Source: Oecophyllibacter saccharovorans
GTDB lineage: Bacteria > Pseudomonadota > Alphaproteobacteria > Acetobacterales > Acetobacteraceae
DNA length: 64,000 bases
Direction: 5' to 3'
NCBI RefSeq assembly: GCF_006542375.1
Contig: NZ_CP038143.1
Location: 1,240,001-1,304,000, forward strand
Made by a program: the position numbers and the translations under genes. The notes beneath the pieces are model-generated. The model was not told where the DNA came from, did not search any database, and saw nothing but the letters and a program-made list of their open reading frames with translations. Positions 24,810 to 32,789 of the stretch are shown piece by piece; within the stretch, counting starts at the first letter, position 1; each line of letters begins with the position of its first letter.

Positions 24810-25331
24810 GTGAAGAAGATGCAGAAAGATCAGGGCCCCCTGACGCATGTGGATGAGAAGGGGGCTGAGCCGCGTATGGTGGATGTCGGCACCAAAGACG
24901 TGTCCAGGCGCGAGGCCGAGGCGCAGGCACGCGTCTGGCTGCCGCCGGAAGTGGCCGAGCCATTGCGTGAGGCGGGCTTCATGACCAAGAAGGGCGCGGT
25001 GCTGACGGTGGCCCAGATCGCCGGGGTCATGGGAATGAAGATGACCTCCCAGCTCATCCCGCTCTGCCATCCGCTGGCGGTGACGGGATGCAGGCTGGAG
25101 CTGACCCTGGCAGGCGATGAAGTGGTCATATCCTGTCGCGTTTCCTGCGAAGGCAAGACAGGCGTGGAGATGGAGGCGTTGACGGGTGCCACGGTGGCGG
25201 CTCTGACGGTTTACGATATGTGCAAGGCCCTCAGCCATGATATCGTGATCCGCGAAGTGCGCCTGATGGGCAAGTCAGGCGGCAAGCGGGATTTCTCCAG
25301 GGAAAAGGCTGCAGGCGGAAAAAGCGCATGA
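24810..25331 (+). CDS. moaC: Cyclic pyranopterin monophosphate synthase MoaC
   Basis: Converts the MoaA product to cyclic pyranopterin monophosphate. The 173-residue sequence carries the family blocks LTHVDEKGAEPRMVDVG, GAVLTVAQIAGVMGMKMTSQ, LIPLCHPLAVTG and GVEMEALTGATVAALTVYDM, ending with the catalytic-loop region KALSHDIVIREVRLMGKSGG. The first codon is GTG at 24810; an ATG three codons on is equally possible. The stop overlaps the mobA start by four bases. Confidence 0.95.
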   Translation: MKKMQKDQGPLTHVDEKGAEPRMVDVGTKDVSRREAEAQARVWLPPEVAEPLREAGFMTKKGAVLTVAQIAGVMGMKMTSQLIPLCHPLAVTGCRLELTLAGDEVVISCRVSCEGKTGVEMEALTGATVAALTVYDMCKALSHDIVIREVRLMGKSGGKRDFSREKAAGGKSA

Positions 25332-25942
25332 GAGAAGAGCTTTATGGCCTGGTTCTCAGCGGGGGAGCAAGCACGCGCATGGGGCGCGACAAGGCGCAGC
25401 TGGACTACGGCGGCCTGCCCCAGCTGACCCGCGCCATGAACCTGATCAAGCCGCATGTGGCGCGCGCCTTCGTTTCCGTGCGGCCCGGCCAGCCGCAGGA
25501 CCCGGTCCGGGCCGCTTATCCGCAGATCGTTGATGAAGCTGGCGCCGTTCGCGGGCCGGCAGCCGGCCTTCTGGCAGCCCATCACGCTTATCCCCAGGCG
25601 ACCTGGCTGGTGCTGGCCTGCGATCTGCCCCTGCTGGATGAAGCCACTCTGGCCGCCCTTCTGAAAGCCGGAGCTGAAACTGAAACGGGACCGGAGGACT
25701 GGGAGGCGGTGGCTTTCACAAGTGCGCATGACGGCCTGCCCGAGCCGCTCTGCACCCTGTGGCGACCAGGCGCGCTGAAAGCGCTGGAGAAATTTGTTGC
25801 AGCCGGCAAGCCCTGTCCCCGCAAGGCCCTGCTCAACAGTCGCACATGCCTGCTTGACCTGCCTGAGCCGACGGCTTTGGCCAATATCAATACCCCGACC
25901 GAGCGCGAAACGGCGCTGCACCGCCTGCAAACTGGTTCCTGA
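25328..25942 (+). CDS. mobA: Molybdenum cofactor guanylyltransferase MobA
   Basis: Adds GMP to molybdopterin to form the guanine dinucleotide cofactor of DMSO-reductase-family enzymes. The 204-residue protein begins with the nucleotide-binding loop LVLSGGASTRMGRDKAQLDY, contains AGAVRGPAAGLLAAHHAYP (GPLAG-like motif), WLVLACDLPLLDEATL with the metal-binding Asp, and PEPLCTLWRPGAL, a pattern typical of MobA. Translationally coupled to moaC by ATGA overlap. Together with mocA it implies both dinucleotide forms are made. Confidence 0.9.
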   Translation: MREELYGLVLSGGASTRMGRDKAQLDYGGLPQLTRAMNLIKPHVARAFVSVRPGQPQDPVRAAYPQIVDEAGAVRGPAAGLLAAHHAYPQATWLVLACDLPLLDEATLAALLKAGAETETGPEDWEAVAFTSAHDGLPEPLCTLWRPGALKALEKFVAAGKPCPRKALLNSRTCLLDLPEPTALANINTPTERETALHRLQTGS

Positions 25943-26001
25943 AGGCCTGTCGCTGAACTGTCTGACCCGAACTGTCTGAATAGAAAGCTGATCCCATACT
26001 C

Positions 26002-26244
26002 ATGACGACCCTCCGTATCGATTATTTCGCGCAGTTGCGCGAACTTGCGGGCACGGCAAGTGAAGCCTGCGAGACCGCGCATGCAACGCCCGGTCCCCTT
26101 TATGAAGAGCTGCGCGCGCGTCACGGTTTTCCCTTCAAGCCCTCGCAGCTGCGCGTTGCCGTCAACGACGCTTTCGTTCCCTGGGAGCACCCGCTGGCCG
26201 ACGGCGACGTGGTGGTGTTCATTCCGCCCGTGACAGGAGGCTGA
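26002..26244 (+). CDS. moaD: Molybdopterin synthase small subunit MoaD
   Basis: An 80-residue ubiquitin-like sulfur carrier ending in PPVTGG; the terminal Gly-Gly becomes a thiocarboxylate that delivers sulfur to the cofactor precursor. The N-terminus (TTLRIDYFAQLRELAGTAS) matches the first strand and helix of MoaD, and VAVNDAFVPWEHPLADGDVVVFIPP the later strands. The stop is 6 bases before moaE, its partner subunit. Confidence 0.95.
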   Translation: MTTLRIDYFAQLRELAGTASEACETAHATPGPLYEELRARHGFPFKPSQLRVAVNDAFVPWEHPLADGDVVVFIPPVTGG

Positions 26245-26250
26245 GGCGCG

Positions 26251-26718
26251 ATGAGTGTCAGGCAAGCACAGTCCGGGTTGTTCCGCGTTGCCCATGCGCC
26301 TGTATCGCTGGAAGCATTGCGTGCGCCCCTGCATGTCGCTGAAGCAGGAGGCTTCTGTTCCTTTGAAGGCTGGGTCCGCAACAGGAATGAAGGCCTGCCG
26401 GTGGAAGGGCTGGATTACGAGGTCTATGAGGCCCTGGCCCTGAAGGAAGGCGAGAAGATCCTGCAGGAAGCGCGGGAGAAATTCGCTATTGCGCAGGCTG
26501 TGGCTATGCACCGGGCCGGCAGCCTGAAAGTGGGAGACATGGCCGTGTGGATCGGTGTTTCCGCCCCCCACCGCGATGCGGCCTTCCAGGCCTGCCGCTA
26601 CATCATCGACGAGATCAAGACCCGCCTGCCGGTCTGGAAGCGCGAGCATTATGTCGGTGGTGAGCCGCAATGGGTCGCCTGTCACCATCAGGGAGCGGCG
26701 CATACGCATCACTCCTGA
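26251..26718 (+). CDS. moaE: Molybdopterin synthase catalytic subunit MoaE
   Basis: Large subunit of molybdopterin synthase, a 155-residue cytosolic protein forming a heterotetramer with MoaD. Family blocks visible: GFCSFEGWVRNRNEG, LDYEVYEALALKEGEKIL, VAMHRAGSLKVGDMAVWIG, SAPHRDAAFQACRYIIDEIK and LPVWKREHYVGGEPQWV, which includes active-site Lys residues. It ends in a His-rich tail. It closes the moeA-moaE operon, and a terminator follows 77 bases after the stop. Confidence 0.95.
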   Translation: MSVRQAQSGLFRVAHAPVSLEALRAPLHVAEAGGFCSFEGWVRNRNEGLPVEGLDYEVYEALALKEGEKILQEAREKFAIAQAVAMHRAGSLKVGDMAVWIGVSAPHRDAAFQACRYIIDEIKTRLPVWKREHYVGGEPQWVACHHQGAAHTHHS

Positions 26719-26794
26719 ACGATAATGCTTCTCGGTCTTACGAACACTGGCCGGTGACTGGTGCAGTCCTGGGGAGTTTGGCAAGAGAGAAAAG

Positions 26795-26828
26795 ACGCTC
26801 CTGACCGGAAGGGCAGGGGCGTTTTTTG
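26795..26828 (+). terminator. Rho-independent terminator of the molybdenum cofactor operon
   Basis: ACGCTCCTG pairs with CAGGGGCGT (9 pairs including one G:T) around a 10-base loop, followed by TTTTT. It separates moaE from the TonB receptor, which argues that the receptor starts at 26899 and not at the upstream ATG at 26761. Confidence 0.85.
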
Positions 26829-26898
26829 TCTGGTCCTATGGACTGAAAGGTCCGGAAAAGTCTGCCCGGAGGCAGCATTGTTCAAAGAGGGAGGCAGC

Positions 26899-29385
26899 GT
26901 GAAGCCCGGAATGTTCAACGCCTGTGGAGGAAACTCCCAGGGCGGCAGGGGGAGAGGTGTGTTCGCCTTGCTCCATGCCAGGTCGCGCCCGCGGGGCGGA
27001 CCCCGAAAGCACGCGGAGGCGCGCGCATGCAGAGAACCCGATCCCGGGTCCCTGTACCACTCAGAAAACCTGAAACCGTTTTCCCCGACCCTGGGCAACT
27101 GGACGACGCTGGGGCTGTTGCTCTGGGCAGGCCAGATGCCTGTGCCTGCCATGGCCGCACCTGTTACGGCCCCTGTTGCAGCGGGGAAGGGCGTTGCCCC
27201 CCGGTCCGGCGTTGCCGCGGCCGCCAAGGCGTCAGCCGGCACCATGCCAGCCGGAAAACCCACTGAACACCAGCCCCTTAAACACCAACCTGTTGAACAT
27301 CTGCCCGTTGAGCATCTGGTAGTGCGCGCCCAGACCATCCCGGCCCCTGGGGCGGCGGCTGACTACATGGCCAAGGATGTCGATCTCGGCCCGCTGGGGA
27401 CAAAGCCGATACTCGACACCCCCTTTTCAGTCGATGAGGTCCGTCGGGATGTATTGCTGAACCAGCAGATCCGCAACATCAACGATACTGCGAAATACAA
27501 TCCTTCCGTCCAGCTGGAGGAACGCGGCGACCCCAATATCAGCCGCCCGCAGTCACGTGGCTTTGAGGGGGATGTCATCAGCAATTCCCGCATGGACGGG
27601 CTCAACATCCTCACCACCACGCCTTATGCGGCCGAGCAGTTCGATCACCTGACGGTGCTCAACGGGCTTTCAGGTGCCTTGTACGGCCCCCAGAACCCGG
27701 CCGGCATGTTCAATTACGTGCTCAAGCGCCCGACCGATACCCCCACCCTGATGCTGAATGTCGGGGTCGATTCAAACGGGGCGCCGGTTGAAAGCCTTGA
27801 CGCAGGCGGGCGCATCGGCTGGTTCGGCGGCAGGCTCAACCTGTTGAACCAGACCGGAGAAAGCTATGTCGGTGGCTCGCATATCCGCCGCAACATGGTC
27901 AGTGGCGATGTCGACATCCATCTGGATGAAAAGACCACGCTCTATCTGGACGGCAGCCAGTACAGCACCGCTTTCAGGGGCCTGCCCGGAGAGTTCGTCT
28001 ACAGCGCCGGGATCGATCTGCCGCAGGCGCCTGACCTTTCGCGGCGCGGCTACGGGCAGCGCCAGGGCGGCTACAACACCTCGACCAGCACTGGCCTTGC
28101 GCGGCTGGAGCACGCGTTCAACGAGGCCTGGAAGCTGCGCCTGGGCGGGCTGTACCAGAATGCGGCGCGTGACGTGTTCACCATCAACAATACCCTGACT
28201 GACAATCGCGGGGATTACACCCAGAGCATCGCCGCGCCGGCTACCGCCAAGGTCTTCAAGGACTGGAGCAACTTCGCCTATTTGGACGGCAGGGTGCGGA
28301 CCGGCTTTGTGGTGCATCATCTCAACCTGGGCTCAACCGGCTATTCCCTGGGCAATTACAATCCGCGCGTGGGCCAGACCTTCACGATCGACCAGGCCAA
28401 TATCAGGGCGCCGAAAGTGGTTGATGGCCCCCAGCCGCACAGCCACGGCACGTACCAGTCCGCTTTTACGCGCGTGCAGACGCTGATGGTGGGCGACACG
28501 CTGGATATCGGTCGCCAGGTCTCGGTCATGGGGGAGCTTTCCTGGGCCTGGCTGAAGACCAAGAACTGGAACAAGGCCGGCATTTCCAACCCGAAGGGCA
28601 ATTTCTCCGACAACGGCTATTTCGCGCCGGTGGTGACGTTGAATTACAAGCCCGTGCAGAACGCGACCTTCTATTTCAACTGGGGGAAATCCATCCAGCC
28701 CGGCCTGCTGTCGCCGACCAATAAATACAATCAGGGCGGCGTTCAGCCCCCCCTGCAGTCGGAGCAGTATGAGGTCGGTGCCAAGTGGCAGCCCTGTGAC
28801 TCGCTGTTGCTGACGGCGGACGGCTTCCGCATGACGCGTCCCTATTCCTTTACCGACCCTGTCACGCATGTGTTTGGGGAAGGGGGGATGCAGCGCAATT
28901 ACGGCGTCGAGTTCATGGCCAGCGGTCATCTCACACCTGATCTGGCCATCATGGGCGGCGTGACATGGCTGGATGCGCAGGTGGGGAAAACCGCAAGCCC
29001 GGCAACCTCGCACAAGCAGGTGGTCGGTGTGCCGCCGGTCATGGCCAATATCCTGCTGGATTATACCCTGCCGCTGGCAAAAACGGTTTTCCGCGGCACA
29101 GCCCTCACGGCCAATGTGCACTATACGGGGCGGCGGGCAGCGGACGTGACCAATCGCACCTTTGCGGGTTCTTATGTCACGCTAGATCTGGGCATCCGCT
29201 ACGCAACGCGGATCTACGGCCAGAGTGCGGCCTTCCGCTTCGGGGTCAACAACGTGACCAATGAGCGCTACTGGGCCTCAGTCTTTCCCAACAGCATCAA
29301 CGGGGCGGAGGGCAATGATACGGCCATGGCCGGTCTCCCCAGGACTTATCAGTTCACGATGACGCTGGGGCTGAACTTCCTGTAA
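26899..29385 (+). CDS. TonB-dependent (siderophore-type) outer membrane receptor
   Basis: An 828-residue outer membrane transporter, probably for a ferric siderophore or similar chelate. GTG at 26899 is chosen because AGAGGGAGG lies five bases upstream and the longer frame crosses the moaE terminator. A long basic N-terminus leads to a hydrophobic segment (TLGLLLWAGQMPVPAMA). Four 5-residue near-repeats follow, the last being EHLVVRAQ, which resembles a TonB box. The plug domain comes next (DTPFSVDEVRRDVLLNQQ, SRGFEGDVISNSRMDGLN, VLNGLSGALYGPQNPAGMFN), then a 22-strand-type barrel ending in TMTLGLNFL with the terminal aromatic residue. Plug motifs are those of the FhuA/FpvA siderophore group. 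No periplasmic or ABC partner is adjacent. Confidence 0.88.
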   Translation: MKPGMFNACGGNSQGGRGRGVFALLHARSRPRGGPRKHAEARACREPDPGSLYHSENLKPFSPTLGNWTTLGLLLWAGQMPVPAMAAPVTAPVAAGKGVAPRSGVAAAAKASAGTMPAGKPTEHQPLKHQPVEHLPVEHLVVRAQTIPAPGAAADYMAKDVDLGPLGTKPILDTPFSVDEVRRDVLLNQQIRNINDTAKYNPSVQLEERGDPNISRPQSRGFEGDVISNSRMDGLNILTTTPYAAEQFDHLTVLNGLSGALYGPQNPAGMFNYVLKRPTDTPTLMLNVGVDSNGAPVESLDAGGRIGWFGGRLNLLNQTGESYVGGSHIRRNMVSGDVDIHLDEKTTLYLDGSQYSTAFRGLPGEFVYSAGIDLPQAPDLSRRGYGQRQGGYNTSTSTGLARLEHAFNEAWKLRLGGLYQNAARDVFTINNTLTDNRGDYTQSIAAPATAKVFKDWSNFAYLDGRVRTGFVVHHLNLGSTGYSLGNYNPRVGQTFTIDQANIRAPKVVDGPQPHSHGTYQSAFTRVQTLMVGDTLDIGRQVSVMGELSWAWLKTKNWNKAGISNPKGNFSDNGYFAPVVTLNYKPVQNATFYFNWGKSIQPGLLSPTNKYNQGGVQPPLQSEQYEVGAKWQPCDSLLLTADGFRMTRPYSFTDPVTHVFGEGGMQRNYGVEFMASGHLTPDLAIMGGVTWLDAQVGKTASPATSHKQVVGVPPVMANILLDYTLPLAKTVFRGTALTANVHYTGRRAADVTNRTFAGSYVTLDLGIRYATRIYGQSAAFRFGVNNVTNERYWASVFPNSINGAEGNDTAMAGLPRTYQFTMTLGLNFL
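27265..27324 (+). repeat. Four imperfect 15-bp tandem repeats inside the TonB receptor gene
   Basis: Four in-frame units encode EHQPL, KHQPV, EHLPV and EHLVV. The last unit continues RAQ and looks like a TonB box. Units differ at several bases, so the array is not freshly duplicated. Confidence 0.75.
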
Positions 29386-29394
29386 CTCCGCTTT

Positions 29395-30201
29395 TCAGGA
29401 AGAGGGAGCGGGCGCAACGGCCAGGTTGGAAAGCCGTTGCGCTACGCGGCACTGCAGGCCGGGGTCCTGCGGCGCGCCTGGCTTGGAAAAGCTGCGTTGC
29501 ATGGCCAGCAGAATGTCCGGCGTTGCTTCCTCCACCGCCTGGCGCCACCAGAAAAGCGCTTCCCCCCCGCAGTTCATCGCCAGCAAGGCGGTGGCGTAAT
29601 TATGCTGCCCCCTGTAATCCCCGCCCGTTGCAGCACGCCGGTACCATTCCAGCGCTGCCTGCGGGTTGCGCGGTGTCTCCCAGCCCTCTTCCATGAAGCG
29701 GGCAAGCAGGTTCATGGATTTGGCATGACCGCGCAGGGCTGCGTGGCGAAAAAGCCTGAAAGCCTGGTTGCGGTCTTCAGCGCCGCCCAGGCCGCGCAGG
29801 ACACAGATACCCAGATTGTAGTATCCCCACAGGTCGCCAAGCCGGGCAGCGTTTTCATAATGCTGGCGCGCCTGAGCCAGATCACGCTTGTCTCCCCAGC
29901 CGAAATGCGCGCAACGGCCGAGCATGTTGTGGGCAGCGCCCTCACCGGCCTGCGCTGCGATCAGGAACCATTCACGGGCCTGTTGCGGATCAGGTGGCAT
30001 CCAGATGCTGTCGAGAAGCGCTTTGCCCCAGAGTACCTGCTGCAGCGTATGGCCTTTGAGGGCGCGCGCGTAAATTTCCTGTAGTTCTGCAGGCCAGTCA
30101 GCCTGCCTGCTGGTCGGACGGGCCGGTTTCTTTTTGGGGCGCAACCGCTTGAGCAGGCCGGTGGGAAAAGCGGTTCTGAGTGAAGGAAGCTGTAAAATCA
30201 T
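29395..30201 (-). CDS. SEL1-like tetratricopeptide repeat protein
   Basis: A protein of about 268 residues (from the ATG at 30201) built of roughly five SEL1 repeats, helical hairpins with an A-x-x-x-Y/W-x-x-A-A pattern: REWFLIAAQAGEGAAHNMLG, ARQHYENAARLGDLWGYYNL, FRLFRHAALRGHAKSMNLLA, ALEWYRRAATGGDYRGQHNY and ALFWWRQAVEEATPD. Such repeats are scaffolds for protein-protein contacts, often in envelope or signalling roles. The N-terminus is basic (KRLRPKKKPARP) with no clear signal peptide. The frame is open up to 30348, and ATGs at 30234 and 30279 are alternatives; none has a strong ribosome site. It converges on the TonB receptor with only nine bases between. Confidence 0.8.
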   Translation of the reverse strand: MILQLPSLRTAFPTGLLKRLRPKKKPARPTSRQADWPAELQEIYARALKGHTLQQVLWGKALLDSIWMPPDPQQAREWFLIAAQAGEGAAHNMLGRCAHFGWGDKRDLAQARQHYENAARLGDLWGYYNLGICVLRGLGGAEDRNQAFRLFRHAALRGHAKSMNLLARFMEEGWETPRNPQAALEWYRRAATGGDYRGQHNYATALLAMNCGGEALFWWRQAVEEATPDILLAMQRSFSKPGAPQDPGLQCRVAQRLSNLAVAPAPSS

Positions 30202-30421
30202 GCGTGCAGTTCCGCCTGATGAAGGGCGTTCCATGCTGACAGGCCTGACGTCCTGGACAGGATGGCTCTGGGTCACCATGACATTAAAAACCCGTTCAGA
30301 CCCAGGGATTTTCGTCCCTGAAAGCCCCCCGTGCCACGATAGGGCCATTCTTGTGGTTTTTCACTCCCGTGAGTGTTCAGGCTTTCAGAGCCTTTCTGGA
30401 AATGATTGGGAGAATCTTTCG

Positions 30422-30781
30422 ATGACGGACCTGCAGAACGATGTGAAGAACGGCCTGGCCCGCCTGGAAGCTTTTCAGCAAGTCACCCCTGTGCAGATCA
30501 GGCCGGGCTCAGCCCTGCAGCGCCTTTGCCGGTCAGCAGCCCTGGTCAGTGCGCTGGCCCTGCCGCTCACCTTCACGCTTGGGGCCTGCACGGATTACCA
30601 GGCCCATACCCATACGGGCCGTACCGTGAGCGGCGGTCTGCTCGGTGCCGGGGCGGGCGCTGCGATCGGCGCGCTGGCGGGCGGTGGCAGGGGGGCTGCG
30701 ATCGGTGCGCTCAGCGGTGCGGCGGTCGGAGCGACGACAGGCTATCTCACAACCCCCAACCGCAACGATCCCCGTCGCTGA
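30422..30781 (+). CDS. Glycine-zipper lipoprotein
   Basis: A 119-residue exported protein. ATG at 30422 has GGGAGA about nine bases upstream. A ~35-residue cytoplasmic-like leader precedes a hydrophobic segment with a lipobox (FTLGAC), so Cys56 or nearby would be lipidated. The mature part holds a glycine-zipper two-helix motif (GGLLGAGAGAAIGALAGGG and GAAIGALSGAAVGATTGY), found in outer-membrane lipoproteins of the SlyB/OsmB kind that influence membrane stability. Divergent from the SEL1 gene. The long N-region before the signal core is unusual for a lipoprotein; an internal start is possible but no ATG is there. Confidence 0.75.
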   Translation: MTDLQNDVKNGLARLEAFQQVTPVQIRPGSALQRLCRSAALVSALALPLTFTLGACTDYQAHTHTGRTVSGGLLGAGAGAAIGALAGGGRGAAIGALSGAAVGATTGYLTTPNRNDPRR

Positions 30782-30992
30782 GCCGGGCTGACTGTCGGGG
30801 CAGTCGGAATTAAATTCATCAGGGAATCCATCAGGGTCAGATCCGTCAGGGGCGGAGAAATATTTTTCCGCCTTCTGCCTTGCCGGGCCGGCGCGGGAGG
30901 CGGAAGATGCCTGCCGGAACGCCTGGAGCCTGCGTGGCTTGTGCCCGGCTCTGCCCGTTCCGCCTGTTTCCGACCTTGCGGAGTTGCGCCTG

Positions 30993-32735
30993 ATGTCCCT
31001 GATCCCGATCGGCCAGTATCTTATCAACCGTCTCTATGAAGCAGGATTGCGCCGCCTCTACGGCGTGCCGGGGGATTTCAATCTCGAATTCCTGGAGATG
31101 CTGGCTGCAGACGGACGAATCGCCTTTATCGGCACCTGCAATGAGCTGAACGGCGGTTACGCCGCTGATGGCGACGGACGCCTGTCGGGTTTCAGCGCCT
31201 TGCTGACCACTTACGGGGTAGGGGATCTCTCGGCCCTGCAGGCCATCGCTGGAGCGTATGCCGAGCGGGTGCCCGTCCTGTCGCTGGCAGGTGCGCCGCC
31301 GCTTCATGCGATCGAGACGCGGGCGCTGGTGCACCATACGCTCCTCAATGGCGATTACGACAACATGATGCAGGCTCATGTGCCGTTCACCACTGCACAG
31401 GCCCGTCTCCTGCCGGATACGGCAGGCGCTGAGATCGACCGGGTGATCACGGCTGTCTGCCAGCGCAGGCTGCCCGGCTATCTCCAGCTGCCTTCAGATG
31501 TGGCTTCCGTCATGATCCCTGCGCCTACAGCGCCGCTTAATCTGGCCCCGCCCCCTTCTGATCCCGGCACCCTTGCCATGACGGCCGATCTGCTGGCTGA
31601 CAAGATCAGCGAAGCGCGCGCGCCGATCCTGCTGGTGGACTGCGTGGTCTCCCGCTTCCAGCTTGAGCAGGAAGTGGCGCATTTCATAGAGAAAACCGGC
31701 ATTCCCTTTGCGGTCATGCTGGCAGGCAAAGGGACTCTGCCGGAATCATCGCCTGCTTACCGGGGGGTTTATGTCGGGGCCGGTTCAGCGCCGGCGCTTT
31801 ATGACTATGTGGCGCAGGCTGATTGCGTCATCGGGCTTGGGGTGCGGTTCTCAGACCTGGCCACAGCCTATTTCACCCAGAAGATCCAGTCTGATGCCTG
31901 GATCAACCTGGACGCCGATTGCGTGCAGACCGGCTTTGGCCAGCAGGCGCGTGTTCTGAACGGAGCCGGGCTGAAAGCGGTGTTGGCGGCGACATTGGAG
32001 CGCCTGGAGGGTCACAAGCCTTTCGCTCTGCCGGAAACCGGTCCTTCCCGACCTGCTGACGTCCCTGCTGCTTCTGAGCCGTCCGGTGAGGCGGGGAAAT
32101 GGAATGGGTCGGTCTTCTGGAACCGTATCCAGGCCTTTCTGCGCAGCGGAGACGTGATCGCAGCTGAGGCCGGTCTGTCATCCACCGCGCTCAATGCCAT
32201 GACTTTTCCGGACAGGACCCGTTACGTCATCCAGCCTGCCTGGAGCGCCATCGGCTATACCTGCCCGGCCATCATGGGCATGACCTTCGCACGGACCAAA
32301 GCGGTGGCAGCGGAAGGGGGGCGCACGGCACCAACGGAAGATGAAGGCCGTTCCCTGCTGTTCATCGGGGACGGGGCGCTGCAGATGACGGCGCAGGAGA
32401 TCTCCACCATGCTCCGCCACGACCAGTCTCTGGTGATGTTCGTGATCAACAATCGCGGCTACACGGTCGAGCGCTGCATTCTGGGCGTTCACGCCGCCTA
32501 TAATGATATCGCCAACTGGGACTATACCGGCCTGCCAGGCGTATTCGGTCCCAAAGCACGGCATCGGTCTTTCTCGGTCAGCAACCAGGTCGAGCTTGAA
32601 GAAGCCCTGAAAGCGGCGGAAAACCCGGAAGGGCTGGTGCTGATTGAAGTGCATCTGGGCCCGATGGATGTGCCTGCGAAAATGCTGAAATTCGGCCAGA
32701 CCTGCAATCATTACGATTATGCCCGCGCTCTTTGA
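30993..32735 (+). CDS. Thiamine-diphosphate-dependent alpha-keto acid decarboxylase (indolepyruvate/pyruvate decarboxylase family)
   Basis: A 580-residue cytosolic enzyme that decarboxylates a 2-keto acid to an aldehyde. The PYR domain shows YGVPGDFNLEFLEML and the catalytic Glu in CNELNGGYAADG; the paired His motif of decarboxylases is present (VHHTLLNGDYDNM). The middle domain is followed by the ThDP-binding GDGALQMTAQEISTML ... INNRGYTVE, the GDG-NN signature. The sequence resembles indolepyruvate, phenylpyruvate or branched-chain keto acid decarboxylases more than classic acetic-acid-bacterial pyruvate decarboxylase, so substrate remains open. ATG at 30993 is chosen; the upstream frame to 30939 lacks family sequence. 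A Tat-signal SDR follows after 54 bases and may act on the aldehyde. Confidence 0.87.
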   Translation: MSLIPIGQYLINRLYEAGLRRLYGVPGDFNLEFLEMLAADGRIAFIGTCNELNGGYAADGDGRLSGFSALLTTYGVGDLSALQAIAGAYAERVPVLSLAGAPPLHAIETRALVHHTLLNGDYDNMMQAHVPFTTAQARLLPDTAGAEIDRVITAVCQRRLPGYLQLPSDVASVMIPAPTAPLNLAPPPSDPGTLAMTADLLADKISEARAPILLVDCVVSRFQLEQEVAHFIEKTGIPFAVMLAGKGTLPESSPAYRGVYVGAGSAPALYDYVAQADCVIGLGVRFSDLATAYFTQKIQSDAWINLDADCVQTGFGQQARVLNGAGLKAVLAATLERLEGHKPFALPETGPSRPADVPAASEPSGEAGKWNGSVFWNRIQAFLRSGDVIAAEAGLSSTALNAMTFPDRTRYVIQPAWSAIGYTCPAIMGMTFARTKAVAAEGGRTAPTEDEGRSLLFIGDGALQMTAQEISTMLRHDQSLVMFVINNRGYTVERCILGVHAAYNDIANWDYTGLPGVFGPKARHRSFSVSNQVELEEALKAAENPEGLVLIEVHLGPMDVPAKMLKFGQTCNHYDYARAL

Positions 32736-32789
32736 GCTCGTGCCCTTTGAGAAACCCGGGACCGTAAAGCCGCAAAGGAAAGACCTGAC

